From Carpediemonas membranifera (taxonomy: Eukaryota > Fornicata): a stretch of 64,000 bases of DNA. Below, piece after piece: positions 50,042 through 61,164 of the stretch. Each line of letters begins with the position of its first letter. Within the stretch, counting starts at the first letter, position 1. The stretch is taken from the NCBI GenBank assembly GCA_019828565.1, contig JAHDYR010000029.1:62001-126000 (forward strand). The letters run 5' to 3'. The translations under genes were made by a program, and so were the position numbers. A model generated the notes under the pieces. It was not told the DNA's origin. It searched no databases and saw only the letters and a program-made list of their open reading frames with translations.

Positions 50042-50356
50042 TCAGGCGCTCTTGGCCTTCTCGACGAGCTGGCGGATGGCGGCCTCGTTGGCGCCGACGA
50101 CCTCACCGATCATCTGGCCGGCCTTGAAGGCCTTGAACGTGGGCATCGCGCGGACGCCTGCGAGGCTGGCAGCCCCTTGGTTCTGGTCGACGTCAACCTT
50201 CACGCAGGTGACGTTTGGGTTCTCATCGGCGATCTTGATGAAGCGAGGGCCGATCATCTTGCACGGTGGGCACCAAGTGGCGAAGAAGTCGACGACTACG
50301 GGCGCGTCGCCGTTGATAAGCTGCTGGAATTCCTCAAGGGTTTCGATAACCTTCAT
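50042..50356 (-). CDS. Thioredoxin, array copy 2
   Basis: Intact 104 residues. Asp44 as in copy 1, but Val86 as in all later copies. Confidence 0.95.
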   Translation of the reverse strand: MKVIETLEEFQQLINGDAPVVVDFFATWCPPCKMIGPRFIKIADENPNVTCVKVDVDQNQGAASLAGVRAMPTFKAFKAGQMIGEVVGANEAAIRQLVEKAKSA

Positions 50357-50497
50357 GTTGTGTTCGTTTGTGGACTGGCCGGATCACGGCTGCTGCTGTG
50401 GCATTGCCGTGGGTATTGCCAGAAAAAGACCAGAATCGATGCCGGCGAAGCTGCCGCAGTCGCTGCCGCGGCATGACATAGAACGCAACTACTGCAC

Positions 50498-51087
50498 ATG
50501 AACACTGTCCCCGTTATCTCCAAGCCCGCTCCCGCCTTCGAGGCCACCGCTGTGATGCCCGACGGCTCCTTCCAGAAGTTCAGCCTCGCTGAGCAGAAGG
50601 AGCAAGTACTTTGTCCTCGTCTTCTACCCCATGGACTTCACCTTCGTATGCCCCACCGAGATCATCGCCTTCTCCGAGGCCGCTGCCGAGTTCCGCAAAG
50701 CTCGGCGCCGAGATCGCCGTCGTTTCCACCGACAGCGAGTTCGTCCACCTCGCCTGGCGCAACACCCCGCGCTCCGAGGGCGGCCTCGGTGAGCTGGCCA
50801 TCCCCATGATCGCCGACACCAACCACGAGATCTCGAAGCAGTACGGCGTGCTCATCCCCGAGATGGGCGTCGCCTTCCGCGGCCTCTTCATCATCGACGA
50901 CAAGGGCATCCTCCGCCAGATCACCGTCAACGATCTGCCCGTCGGCCGCGACGTCGCCGAGACCAAGCGCCTCCTCCAGGCCTTCCAGTTCACCGACAAG
51001 TACGGCGAGGTGTGCCCCGCTGGCTGGCACCCCGGCGACGACACCATCAACCCCGAGGACAAGAACGCCTACTTTAGCAAGCACTAA
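50498..51087 (+). pseudogene. Peroxiredoxin, array copy 3, two extra bases
   Basis: 590 bp. An extra A interrupts the GGG of the GAAGGGCAAG stretch near 50602, and another extends the A run near 50699. The frame is lost after about residue 34 and does not recover the native end in phase. Confidence 0.9.
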
Positions 51088-51291
51088 ATAGTTTACTCAC
51101 CCATGCTTTGAATGCCCACGATTTACCGCTCGTCCGCCTGACTGGCGCGGACACCGGCCTGCGTGACCGGTAGTGCAGTCAGCGCGCGTAGGATGTGAGT
51201 GGACGCTGTCGTTGCCCGCAGCGCCCCAGTCCAGTGCCGGCCCAGACAAATTCACACGGTTGAAGCTGCGTTTAATCTTTCCGGGCGGCGC

Positions 51292-51606
51292 TCAGGCGCT
51301 CTTGGCCTTCTCGACGAGCTGGCGGATGGCGGCCTCGTTGGCGCCGACGACCTCACCGATCATCTGGCCGGCCTTGAAGGCCTTGAACGTGGGCATCGCG
51401 CGGACGCCTGCGAGGCTGGCAGCCCCTTGGTTCTGGTCGACGTCAACCTTCACGCAGGTGACGTTTGGGTTCTCATCGGCGATCTTGATGAAGCGAGGGC
51501 CGATCATCTTGCACGGTGGGCACCAAGTGGCGAAGAAGTCGACGACTACGGGCGCGTCGCCGTTGATAAGCTGCTGGAATTCCTCAAGGGTTTCGATAAC
51601 CTTCAT
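51292..51606 (-). CDS. Thioredoxin, array copy 3
   Basis: Intact. Asp44 and Val86, the same protein as copy 2. Confidence 0.95.
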   Translation of the reverse strand: MKVIETLEEFQQLINGDAPVVVDFFATWCPPCKMIGPRFIKIADENPNVTCVKVDVDQNQGAASLAGVRAMPTFKAFKAGQMIGEVVGANEAAIRQLVEKAKSA

Positions 51607-51746
51607 GTTGTGTTCGTTTGTGGACTGGCCGGATCACGGCTGCTGCTGTGGCATTGCCGTGGGTATTGCCAGAAAAGACCAGAATCGATGCCGGCGAAGC
51701 TGCCGCAGTCGCTGCCGCGGCATGACATAGAACGCAACTACTGCAC

Positions 51747-52335
51747 ATGAACACTGTCCCCGTTATCTCCAAGCCCGCTCCCGCCTTCGAGGCCACCGCT
51801 GTGATGCCCGACGGCTCCTTCCAGAAGTTCAGCCTCGCTGAGCAGAAGGGCAAGTACTTTGTCCTCGTCTTCTACCCCATGGACTTCACCTTCGTATGCC
51901 CCACCGAGATCATCGCCTTCTCCGAGGCCGCTGCCGAGTTCCGCAAGCTCGGCGCCGAGATCGCCGTCGTTTCCACCGACAGCGAGTTCGTCCACCTCGC
52001 CTGGCGCAACACCCCGCGCTCCGAGGGGCGGCCTCGGTGAGCTGGCCATCCCCATGATCGCCGACACCAACCACGAGATCTCGAAGCAGTACGGCGTGCT
52101 CATCCCCGAGATGGGCGTCGCCTTCCGCGGCCTCTTCATCATCGACGACAAGGGCATCCTCCGCCAGATCACCGTCAACGATCTGCCCGTCGGCCGCGAC
52201 GTCGCCGAGACCAAGCGCCTCCTCCAGGCCTTCCAGTTCACCGACAAGTACGGCGAGGTGTGCCCCGCTGGCTGGCACCCCGGCGACGACACCATCAACC
52301 CCGAGGACAAGAACGCCTACTTTAGCAAGCACTAA
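51747..52335 (+). pseudogene. Peroxiredoxin, array copy 4, one extra base
   Basis: 589 bp. An extra G in the run near 52026 (same position as in copy 2) shifts the frame after about 93 residues, losing the GGLG loop and the resolving Cys. Confidence 0.9.
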
Positions 52336-52539
52336 ATAGTTTACTCACCCATGCTTTGAATGCCCACGATTTACCGCTCGTCCGCCTGACTGGCGCGGAC
52401 ACCGGCCTGCGTGACCGGTAGTGCAGTCAGCGCGCGTAGGATGTGAGTGGACGCTGTCGTTGCCCGCAGCGCCCCAGTCCAGTGCCGGCCCAGACAAATT
52501 CACACGGTTGAAGCTGCGTTTAATCTTTCCGGGCGGCGC

Positions 52540-52854
52540 TCAGGCGCTCTTGGCCTTCTCGACGAGCTGGCGGATGGCGGCCTCGTTGGCGCCGACGACC
52601 TCACCGATCATCTGGCCGGCCTTGAAGGCCTTGAACGTGGGCATCGCGCGGACGCCTGCGAGGCTGGCAGCCCCTTGGTTCTGGTCGACGTCAACCTTCA
52701 CGCAGGTGACGTTTGGGTTCTCCTCGGCGATCTTGATGAAGCGAGGGCCGATCATCTTGCACGGTGGGCACCAAGTGGCGAAGAAGTCGACGACTACGGG
52801 CGCGTCGCCGTTGATAAGCTGCTGGAATTCCTCAAGGGTTTCGATAACCTTCAT
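52540..52854 (-). CDS. Thioredoxin, array copy 4
   Basis: Intact. This is the first copy with Glu44; all copies to its right share Glu44. Confidence 0.95.
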   Translation of the reverse strand: MKVIETLEEFQQLINGDAPVVVDFFATWCPPCKMIGPRFIKIAEENPNVTCVKVDVDQNQGAASLAGVRAMPTFKAFKAGQMIGEVVGANEAAIRQLVEKAKSA

Positions 52855-52995
52855 GTTGTGTTCGTTTGTGGACTGGCCGGATCACGGCTGCTGCTGTGGC
52901 ATTGCCGTGGGTATTGCCAGAAAAAGACCAGAATCGATGCCGGCGAAGCTGCCGCAGTCGCTGCCGCGGCATGACATAGAACGCAACTACTGCAC

Positions 52996-53584
52996 ATGAA
53001 CACTGTCCCCGTTATCTCCAAGCCCGCTCCCGCCTTCGAGGCCACCGCTGTGATGCCCGACGGCTCCTTCCAGAAGTTCAGCCTCGCTGAGCAGAAGGGC
53101 AAGTACTTTGTCCTCGTCTTCTACCCCATGGACTTCACCTTCGTATGCCCCACCGAGATCATCGCCTTCTCCGAGGCCGCTGCCGAGTTCCGCAAGCTCG
53201 GCGCCGAGATCGCCGTCGTTTCCACCGACAGCGAGTTCGTCCACCTCGCCTGGCGCAACACCCCGCGCTCCGAGGGCGGCCTCGGTGAGCTGGCCATCCC
53301 CATGATCGCCGACACCAACCACGAGATCTCGAAGCAGTACGGCGTGCTCATCCCCGAGATGGGCGTCGCCTTCCGCGGCCTCTTCATCATCGACGACAAA
53401 GGGCATCCTCCGCCAGATCACCGTCAACGATCTGCCCGTCGGCCGCGACGTCGCCGAGACCAAGCGCCTCCTCCAGGCCTTCCAGTTCACCGACAAGTAC
53501 GGCGAGGTGTGCCCCGCTGGCTGGCACCCCGGCGACGACACCATCAACCCCGAGGACAAGAACGCCTACTTTAGCAAGCACTAA
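52996..53584 (+). pseudogene. Peroxiredoxin, array copy 5, one extra base
   Basis: 589 bp. An extra A in the run near 53399 shifts the frame at about residue 134, before the resolving Cys. The N-terminal part with C51 is intact. Confidence 0.9.
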
Positions 53585-53788
53585 ATAGTTTACTCACCCA
53601 TGCTTTGAATGCCCACGATTTACCGCTCGTCCGCCTGACTGGCGCGGACACCGGCCTGCGTGACCGGTAGTGCAGTCAGCGCGCGTAGGATGTGAGTGGA
53701 CGCTGTCGTTGCCCGCAGCGCCTCAGTCCAGTGCCGGCCCAGACAAATTCACACGGTTGAAGCTGCGTTTAATCTTTCCGGGCGGCGC

Positions 53789-54102
53789 TCAGGCGCTCTT
53801 GGCCTTCTCGACGAGCTGGCGGATGGCGGCCTCGTTGGCGCCGACGACCTCACCGATCATCTGGCCGGCCTTGAAGGCCTTGAACGTGGGCATCGCGCGG
53901 ACGCCTGCGAGGCTGGCAGCCCCTGGTTCTGGTCGACGTCAACCTTCACGCAGGTGACGTTTGGGTTCTCCTCGGCGATCTTGATGAAGCGAGGGCCGAT
54001 CATCTTGCACGGTGGGCACCAAGTGGCGAAGAAGTCGACGACTACGGGCGCGTCGCCGTTGATAAGCTGCTGGAATTCCTCAAGGGTTTCGATAACCTTC
54101 AT
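53789..54102 (-). pseudogene. Thioredoxin, array copy 5, one base missing
   Basis: 314 bp. A T is lost near 53924 (CCCCTGG where the others have CCCCTTGG), which shifts the frame after DQNQG and removes the cis-proline region. The WCPPC site is retained. Confidence 0.9.
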
Positions 54103-54243
54103 GTTGTGTTCGTTTGTGGACTGGCCGGATCACGGCTGCTGCTGTGGCATTGCCGTGGGTATTGCCAGAAAAAGACCAGAATCGATGCCGGCGAAGCTGC
54201 CGCAGTCGCTGCCGCGGCATGACATAGAACGCAACTACTGCAC

Positions 54244-54832
54244 ATGAACACTGTCCCCGTTATCTCCAAGCCCGCTCCCGCCTTCGAGGCCACCGCTGTG
54301 ATGCCCGACGGCTCCTTCCAGAAGTTCAGCCTCGCTGAGCAGAAGGGCAAAGTACTTTGTCCTCGTCTTCTACCCCATGGACTTCACCTTCGTATGCCCC
54401 ACCGAGATCATCGCCTTCTCCGAGGCCGCTGCCGAGTTCCGCAAGCTCGGCGCCGAGATCGCCGTCGTTTCCACCGACAGCGAGTTCGTCCACCTCGCCT
54501 GGCGCAACACCCCGCGCTCCGAGGGCGGCCTCGGTGAGCTGGCCATCCCCATGATCGCCGACACCAACCACGAGATCTCGAAGCAGTACGGCGTGCTCAT
54601 CCCCGAGATGGGCGTCGCCTTCCGCGGCCTCTTCATCATCGACGACAAGGGCATCCTCCGCCAGATCACCGTCAACGATCTGCCCGTCGGCCGCGACGTC
54701 GCCGAGACCAAGCGCCTCCTCCAGGCCTTCCAGTTCACCGACAAGTACGGCGAGGTGTGCCCCGCTGGCTGGCACCCCGGCGACGACACCATCAACCCCG
54801 AGGACAAGAACGCCTACTTTAGCAAGCACTAA
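54244..54832 (+). pseudogene. Peroxiredoxin, array copy 6, one extra base
   Basis: 589 bp. An extra A near 54350 shifts the frame at residue 36, before the peroxidatic Cys. A downstream in-frame ATG (54377) would give a 151-residue protein that keeps both cysteines but lacks the first beta strands. Confidence 0.9.
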
Positions 54833-55036
54833 ATAGTTTACTCACCCATGCTTTGAATGCCCACGATTTACCGCTCGTCCGCCTGACTGGCGCGGACACC
54901 GGCCTGCGTGACCGGTAGTGCAGTCAGCGCGCGTAGGATGTGAGTGGACGCTGTCGTTGCCCGCAGCGCCTCAGTCCAGTGCCGGCCCAGACAAATTCAC
55001 ACGGTTGAAGCTGCGTTTAATCTTTCCGGGCGGCGC

Positions 55037-55351
55037 TCAGGCGCTCTTGGCCTTCTCGACGAGCTGGCGGATGGCGGCCTCGTTGGCGCCGACGACCTCA
55101 CCGATCATCTGGCCGGCCTTGAAGGCCTTGAACGTGGGCATCGCGCGGACGCCTGCGAGGCTGGCAGCCCCTTGGTTCTGGTCGACGTCAACCTTCACGC
55201 AGGTGACGTTTGGGTTCTCCTCGGCGATCTTGATGAAGCGAGGGCCGATCATCTTGCACGGTGGGCACCAAGTGGCGAAGAAGTCGACGACTACGGGCGC
55301 GTCGCCGTTGATAAGCTGCTGGAATTCCTCAAGGGTTTCGATAACCTTCAT
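55037..55351 (-). CDS. Thioredoxin, array copy 6
   Basis: Intact, Glu44/Val86. Confidence 0.95.
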   Translation of the reverse strand: MKVIETLEEFQQLINGDAPVVVDFFATWCPPCKMIGPRFIKIAEENPNVTCVKVDVDQNQGAASLAGVRAMPTFKAFKAGQMIGEVVGANEAAIRQLVEKAKSA

Positions 55352-55491
55352 GTTGTGTTCGTTTGTGGACTGGCCGGATCACGGCTGCTGCTGTGGCATT
55401 GCCGTGGGTATTGCCAGAAAAGACCAGAATCGATGCCGGCGAAGCTGCCGCAGTCGCTGCCGCGGCATGACATAGAACGCAACTACTGCAC

Positions 55492-56080
55492 ATGAACACT
55501 GTCCCCGTTATCTCCAAGCCCGCTCCCGCCTTCGAGGCCACCGCTGTGATGCCCGACGGCTCCTTCCAGAAGTTCAGCCTCGCTGAGCAGAAGGGCAAGT
55601 ACTTTGTCCTCGTCTTCTACCCCATGGACTTCACCTTCGTATGCCCCACCGAGATCATCGCCTTCTCCGAGGCCGCTGCCGAGTTCCGCAAGCTCGGCGC
55701 CGAGATCGCCGTCGTTTCCACCGACAGCGAGTTCGTCCACCTCGCCTGGCGCAACACCCCGCGCTCCGAGGGCGGCCTCGGTGAGCTGGCCATCCCCATG
55801 ATCGCCGACACCAACCACGAGATCTCGAAGCAGTACGGCGTGCTCATCCCCGAGATGGGCGTCGCCTTCCGCGGCCTCTTCATCATCGACGACAAGGGCA
55901 TCCTCCGCCAGATCACCGTCAACGATCTGCCCGTCGGCCGCGACGTCGCCGAGACCAAGCGCCTCCTCCAGGCCTTCCAGTTCACCGACAAAGTACGGCG
56001 AGGTGTGCCCCGCTGGCTGGCACCCCGGCGACGACACCATCAACCCCGAGGACAAGAACGCCTACTTTAGCAAGCACTAA
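55492..56080 (+). pseudogene. Peroxiredoxin, array copy 7, one extra base
   Basis: 589 bp. An extra A near 55991 (GACAAAGTACGG) shifts the frame at about residue 167, just before the resolving Cys C172. Confidence 0.9.
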
Positions 56081-56284
56081 ATAGTTTACTCACCCATGCT
56101 TTGAATGCCCACGATTTACCGCTCGTCCGCCTGACTGGCGCGGACACCGGCCTGCGTGACCGGTAGTGCAGTCAGCGCGCGTAGGATGTGAGTGGACGCT
56201 GTCGTTGCCCGCAGCGCCCCAGTCCAGTGCCGGCCCAGACAAATTCACACGGTTGAAGCTGCGTTTAATCTTTCCGGGCGGCGC

Positions 56285-56599
56285 TCAGGCGCTCTTGGCC
56301 TTCTCGACGAGCTGGCGGATGGCGGCCTCGTTGGCGCCGACGACCTCACCGATCATCTGGCCGGCCTTGAAGGCCTTGAACGTGGGCATCGCGCGGACGC
56401 CTGCGAGGCTGGCAGCCCCTTGGTTCTGGTCGACGTCAACCTTCACGCAGGTGACGTTTGGGTTCTCCTCGGCGATCTTGATGAAGCGAGGGCCGATCAT
56501 CTTGCACGGTGGGCACCAAGTGGCGAAGAAGTCGACGACTACGGGCGCGTCGCCGTTGATAAGCTGCTGGAATTCCTCAAGGGTTTCGATAACCTTCAT
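56285..56599 (-). CDS. Thioredoxin, array copy 7
   Basis: Intact, Glu44/Val86. Confidence 0.95.
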   Translation of the reverse strand: MKVIETLEEFQQLINGDAPVVVDFFATWCPPCKMIGPRFIKIAEENPNVTCVKVDVDQNQGAASLAGVRAMPTFKAFKAGQMIGEVVGANEAAIRQLVEKAKSA

Positions 56600-56739
56600 G
56601 TTGTGTTCGTTTGTGGACTGGCCGGATCACGGCTGCTGCTGTGGCATTGCCGTGGGTATTGCCAGAAAAGACCAGAATCGATGCCGGCGAAGCTGCCGCA
56701 GTCGCTGCCGCGGCATGACATAGAACGCAACTACTGCAC

Positions 56740-57327
56740 ATGAACACTGTCCCCGTTATCTCCAAGCCCGCTCCCGCCTTCGAGGCCACCGCTGTGATGC
56801 CCGACGGCTCCTTCCAGAAGTTCAGCCTCGCTGAGCAGAAGGGCAAGTACTTTGTCCTCGTCTTCTACCCCATGGACTTCACCTTCGTATGCCCCACCGA
56901 GATCATCGCCTTCTCCGAGGCCGCTGCCGAGTTCCGCAAGCTCGGCGCCGAGATCGCCGTCGTTTCCACCGACAGCGAGTTCGTCCACCTCGCCTGGCGC
57001 AACACCCCGCGCTCCGAGGGCGGCCTCGGTGAGCTGGCCATCCCCATGATCGCCGACACCAACCACGAGATCTCGAAGCAGTACGGCGTGCTCATCCCCG
57101 AGATGGGCGTCGCCTTCCGCGGCCTCTTCATCATCGACGACAAGGGCATCCTCCGCCAGATCACCGTCAACGATCTGCCCGTCGGCCGCGACGTCGCCGA
57201 GACCAAGCGCCTCCTCCAGGCCTTCCAGTTCACCGACAAGTACGGCGAGGTGTGCCCCGCTGGCTGGCACCCCGGCGACGACACCATCAACCCCGAGGAC
57301 AAGAACGCCTACTTTAGCAAGCACTAA
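56740..57327 (+). CDS. Peroxiredoxin, array copy 8
   Basis: Intact, 195 residues, protein identical to copy 1. Copies 8-11 form the intact right-hand block. Confidence 0.96.
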   Translation: MNTVPVISKPAPAFEATAVMPDGSFQKFSLAEQKGKYFVLVFYPMDFTFVCPTEIIAFSEAAAEFRKLGAEIAVVSTDSEFVHLAWRNTPRSEGGLGELAIPMIADTNHEISKQYGVLIPEMGVAFRGLFIIDDKGILRQITVNDLPVGRDVAETKRLLQAFQFTDKYGEVCPAGWHPGDDTINPEDKNAYFSKH

Positions 57328-57532
57328 ATAGTTTACTCACCCATGCTTTGAATGCCCACGATTTACCGCTCGTCCGCCTGACTGGCGCGGACACCGGCCT
57401 GCGTGACCGGTAGTGCAGTCAGCGCGCGTAGGATGTGAGTGGACGCTGTCGTTGCCCGCAGCGCCCCAGTCCAGTGCCGGCCCAGACAAATTCACACGGT
57501 TGAAGCTGCGTTTAATCTTTTCCGGGCGGCGC

Positions 57533-57847
57533 TCAGGCGCTCTTGGCCTTCTCGACGAGCTGGCGGATGGCGGCCTCGTTGGCGCCGACGACCTCACCGA
57601 TCATCTGGCCGGCCTTGAAGGCCTTGAACGTGGGCATCGCGCGGACGCCTGCGAGGCTGGCAGCCCCTTGGTTCTGGTCGACGTCAACCTTCACGCAGGT
57701 GACGTTTGGGTTCTCCTCGGCGATCTTGATGAAGCGAGGGCCGATCATCTTGCACGGTGGGCACCAAGTGGCGAAGAAGTCGACGACTACGGGCGCGTCG
57801 CCGTTGATAAGCTGCTGGAATTCCTCAAGGGTTTCGATAACCTTCAT
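57533..57847 (-). CDS. Thioredoxin, array copy 8
   Basis: Intact, Glu44/Val86. The 3' flank has one T more (CTTTTCC near 57518) than units 1-7. Confidence 0.95.
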   Translation of the reverse strand: MKVIETLEEFQQLINGDAPVVVDFFATWCPPCKMIGPRFIKIAEENPNVTCVKVDVDQNQGAASLAGVRAMPTFKAFKAGQMIGEVVGANEAAIRQLVEKAKSA

Positions 57848-57987
57848 GTTGTGTTCGTTTGTGGACTGGCCGGATCACGGCTGCTGCTGTGGCATTGCCG
57901 TGGGTATTGCCAGAAAAGACCAGAATCGATGCCGGCGAAGCTGCCGCAGTCGCTGCCGCGGCATGACATAGAACGCAACTACTGCAC

Positions 57988-58575
57988 ATGAACACTGTCC
58001 CCGTTATCTCCAAGCCCGCTCCCGCCTTCGAGGCCACCGCTGTGATGCCCGACGGCTCCTTCCAGAAGTTCAGCCTCGCTGAGCAGAAGGGCAAGTACTT
58101 TGTCCTCGTCTTCTACCCCATGGACTTCACCTTCGTATGCCCCACCGAGATCATCGCCTTCTCCGAGGCCGCTGCCGAGTTCCGCAAGCTCGGCGCCGAG
58201 ATCGCCGTCGTTTCCACCGACAGCGAGTTCGTCCACCTCGCCTGGCGCAACACCCCGCGCTCCGAGGGCGGCCTCGGTGAGCTGGCCATCCCCATGATCG
58301 CCGACACCAACCACGAGATCTCGAAGCAGTACGGCGTGCTCATCCCCGAGATGGGCGTCGCCTTCCGCGGCCTCTTCATCATCGACGACAAGGGCATCCT
58401 CCGCCAGATCACCGTCAACGATCTGCCCGTCGGCCGCGACGTCGCCGAGACCAAGCGCCTCCTCCAGGCCTTCCAGTTCACCGACAAGTACGGCGAGGTG
58501 TGCCCCGCTGGCTGGCACCCCGGCGACGACACCATCAACCCCGAGGACAAGAACGCCTACTTTAGCAAGCACTAA
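57988..58575 (+). CDS. Peroxiredoxin, array copy 9
   Basis: Intact, protein identical to copy 1. Confidence 0.96.
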   Translation: MNTVPVISKPAPAFEATAVMPDGSFQKFSLAEQKGKYFVLVFYPMDFTFVCPTEIIAFSEAAAEFRKLGAEIAVVSTDSEFVHLAWRNTPRSEGGLGELAIPMIADTNHEISKQYGVLIPEMGVAFRGLFIIDDKGILRQITVNDLPVGRDVAETKRLLQAFQFTDKYGEVCPAGWHPGDDTINPEDKNAYFSKH

Positions 58576-58780
58576 ATAGTTTACTCACCCATGCTTTGAA
58601 TGCCCACGATTTACCGCTCGTCCGCCTGACTGGCGCGGACACCGGCCTGCGTGACCGGTAGTGCAGTCAGCGCGCGTAGGATGTGAGTGGACGCTGTCGT
58701 TGCCCGCAGCGCCCCAGTCCAGTGCCGGCCCAGACAAATTCACACGGTTGAAGCTGCGTTTAATCTTTTCCGGGCGGCGC

Positions 58781-59095
58781 TCAGGCGCTCTTGGCCTTCT
58801 CGACGAGCTGGCGGATGGCGGCCTCGTTGGCGCCGACGACCTCACCGATCATCTGGCCGGCCTTGAAGGCCTTGAACGTGGGCATCGCGCGGACGCCTGC
58901 GAGGCTGGCAGCCCCTTGGTTCTGGTCGACGTCAACCTTCACGCAGGTGACGTTTGGGTTCTCCTCGGCGATCTTGATGAAGCGAGGGCCGATCATCTTG
59001 CACGGTGGGCACCAAGTGGCGAAGAAGTCGACGACTACGGGCGCGTCGCCGTTGATAAGCTGCTGGAATTCCTCAAGGGTTTCGATAACCTTCAT
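58781..59095 (-). CDS. Thioredoxin, array copy 9
   Basis: Intact, Glu44/Val86. Shares the extra T of the 3' flank with copies 8 and 10. Confidence 0.95.
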   Translation of the reverse strand: MKVIETLEEFQQLINGDAPVVVDFFATWCPPCKMIGPRFIKIAEENPNVTCVKVDVDQNQGAASLAGVRAMPTFKAFKAGQMIGEVVGANEAAIRQLVEKAKSA

Positions 59096-59235
59096 GTTGT
59101 GTTCGTTTGTGGACTGGCCGGATCACGGCTGCTGCTGTGGCATTGCCGTGGGTATTGCCAGAAAAGACCAGAATCGATGCCGGCGAAGCTGCCGCAGTCG
59201 CTGCCGCGGCATGACATAGAACGCAACTACTGCAC

Positions 59236-59823
59236 ATGAACACTGTCCCCGTTATCTCCAAGCCCGCTCCCGCCTTCGAGGCCACCGCTGTGATGCCCGA
59301 CGGCTCCTTCCAGAAGTTCAGCCTCGCTGAGCAGAAGGGCAAGTACTTTGTCCTCGTCTTCTACCCCATGGACTTCACCTTCGTATGCCCCACCGAGATC
59401 ATCGCCTTCTCCGAGGCCGCTGCCGAGTTCCGCAAGCTCGGCGCCGAGATCGCCGTCGTTTCCACCGACAGCGAGTTCGTCCACCTCGCCTGGCGCAACA
59501 CCCCGCGCTCCGAGGGCGGCCTCGGTGAGCTGGCCATCCCCATGATCGCCGACACCAACCACGAGATCTCGAAGCAGTACGGCGTGCTCATCCCCGAGAT
59601 GGGCGTCGCCTTCCGCGGCCTCTTCATCATCGACGACAAGGGCATCCTCCGCCAGATCACCGTCAACGATCTGCCCGTCGGCCGCGACGTCGCCGAGACC
59701 AAGCGCCTCCTCCAGGCCTTCCAGTTCACCGACAAGTACGGCGAGGTGTGCCCCGCTGGCTGGCACCCCGGCGACGACACCATCAACCCCGAGGACAAGA
59801 ACGCCTACTTTAGCAAGCACTAA
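59236..59823 (+). CDS. Peroxiredoxin, array copy 10
   Basis: Intact, protein identical to copy 1. Confidence 0.96.
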   Translation: MNTVPVISKPAPAFEATAVMPDGSFQKFSLAEQKGKYFVLVFYPMDFTFVCPTEIIAFSEAAAEFRKLGAEIAVVSTDSEFVHLAWRNTPRSEGGLGELAIPMIADTNHEISKQYGVLIPEMGVAFRGLFIIDDKGILRQITVNDLPVGRDVAETKRLLQAFQFTDKYGEVCPAGWHPGDDTINPEDKNAYFSKH

Positions 59824-60028
59824 ATAGTTTACTCACCCATGCTTTGAATGCCCACGATTTACCGCTCGTCCGCCTGACTGGCGCGGACACCGGCCTGCGT
59901 GACCGGTAGTGCAGTCAGCGCGCGTAGGATGTGAGTGGACGCTGTCGTTGCCCGCAGCGCCTCAGTCCAGTGCCGGCCCAGACAAATTCACACGGTTGAA
60001 GCTGCGTTTAATCTTTTCCGGGCGGCGC

Positions 60029-60343
60029 TCAGGCGCTCTTGGCCTTCTCGACGAGCTGGCGGATGGCGGCCTCGTTGGCGCCGACGACCTCACCGATCAT
60101 CTGGCCGGCCTTGAAGGCCTTGAACGTGGGCATCGCGCGGACGCCTGCGAGGCTGGCAGCCCCTTGGTTCTGGTCGACGTCAACCTTCACGCAGGTGACG
60201 TTTGGGTTCTCCTCGGCGATCTTGATGAAGCGAGGGCCGATCATCTTGCACGGTGGGCACCAAGTGGCGAAGAAGTCGACGACTACGGGCGCGTCGCCGT
60301 TGATAAGCTGCTGGAATTCCTCAAGGGTTTCGATAACCTTCAT
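60029..60343 (-). CDS. Thioredoxin, array copy 10
   Basis: Intact, Glu44/Val86. Its 3' flank has GCGCCTCAG, also found in units 5 and 6 but not in 7-9. Confidence 0.95.
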   Translation of the reverse strand: MKVIETLEEFQQLINGDAPVVVDFFATWCPPCKMIGPRFIKIAEENPNVTCVKVDVDQNQGAASLAGVRAMPTFKAFKAGQMIGEVVGANEAAIRQLVEKAKSA

Positions 60344-60483
60344 GTTGTGTTCGTTTGTGGACTGGCCGGATCACGGCTGCTGCTGTGGCATTGCCGTGGG
60401 TATTGCCAGAAAAGACCAGAATCGATGCCGGCGAAGCTGCCGCAGTCGCTGCCGCGGCATGACATAGAACGCAACTACTGCAC

Positions 60484-61071
60484 ATGAACACTGTCCCCGT
60501 TATCTCCAAGCCCGCTCCCGCCTTCGAGGCCACCGCTGTGATGCCCGACGGCTCCTTCCAGAAGTTCAGCCTCGCTGAGCAGAAGGGCAAGTACTTTGTC
60601 CTCGTCTTCTACCCCATGGACTTCACCTTCGTATGCCCCACCGAGATCATCGCCTTCTCCGAGGCCGCTGCCGAGTTCCGCAAGCTCGGCGCCGAGATCG
60701 CCGTCGTTTCCACCGACAGCGAGTTCGTCCACCTCGCCTGGCGCAACACCCCGCGCTCCGAGGGCGGCCTCGGTGAGCTGGCCATCCCCATGATCGCCGA
60801 CACCAACCACGAGATCTCGAAGCAGTACGGCGTGCTCATCCCCGAGATGGGCGTCGCCTTCCGCGGCCTCTTCATCATCGACGACAAGGGCATCCTCCGC
60901 CAGATCACCGTCAACGATCTGCCCGTCGGCCGCGACGTCGCCGAGACCAAGCGCCTCCTCCAGGCCTTCCAGTTCACCGACAAGTACGGCGAGGTGTGCC
61001 CCGCTGGCTGGCACCCCGGCGACGACACCATCAACCCCGAGGACAAGAACGCCTACTTTAGCAAGCACTAA
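60484..61071 (+). CDS. Peroxiredoxin, array copy 11, last
   Basis: Intact. Array homology ends about 20 bp after its stop, so there is no thioredoxin partner on its right; unique sequence and a membrane-protein gene follow. Confidence 0.96.
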   Translation: MNTVPVISKPAPAFEATAVMPDGSFQKFSLAEQKGKYFVLVFYPMDFTFVCPTEIIAFSEAAAEFRKLGAEIAVVSTDSEFVHLAWRNTPRSEGGLGELAIPMIADTNHEISKQYGVLIPEMGVAFRGLFIIDDKGILRQITVNDLPVGRDVAETKRLLQAFQFTDKYGEVCPAGWHPGDDTINPEDKNAYFSKH

Positions 61072-61164
61072 ATAGTTTACTTACCCATGCTTCCGTTCAC
61101 ACCACCCAGCCGGACATGGCTGACACGGCAGCATTTACATTGCTATGTACACTCCCTACACACC

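Larger units (their letters stand above)
48001..61092. repeat. Tandem array of a peroxiredoxin-thioredoxin unit, period 1,248-1,250 bp
   Basis: Ten and a half units. Each unit runs peroxiredoxin (plus), 204 bp, thioredoxin (minus), 140 bp, next peroxiredoxin. Homology starts exactly at the ATG of copy 1 and ends about 20 bp after the stop of copy 11. Units are about 99-100% identical, differing by a few substitutions and one-base indels. Confidence 0.97.

Noticed and set aside
48674-60490. Repeated 140-197 codon ORFs antisense to the peroxiredoxin and thioredoxin genes
   Set aside because: They recur only because the array repeats. They are mirror frames of conserved enzymes with codon-bias artefacts.
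48001-61092. Prokaryotic operon
   Set aside because: Genes alternate in strand, lack ribosome binding sites and sit among clearly eukaryotic genes.
48001-61092. CRISPR array
   Set aside because: The period is 1.25 kb with coding content; no short direct repeats with unique spacers exist in the window.
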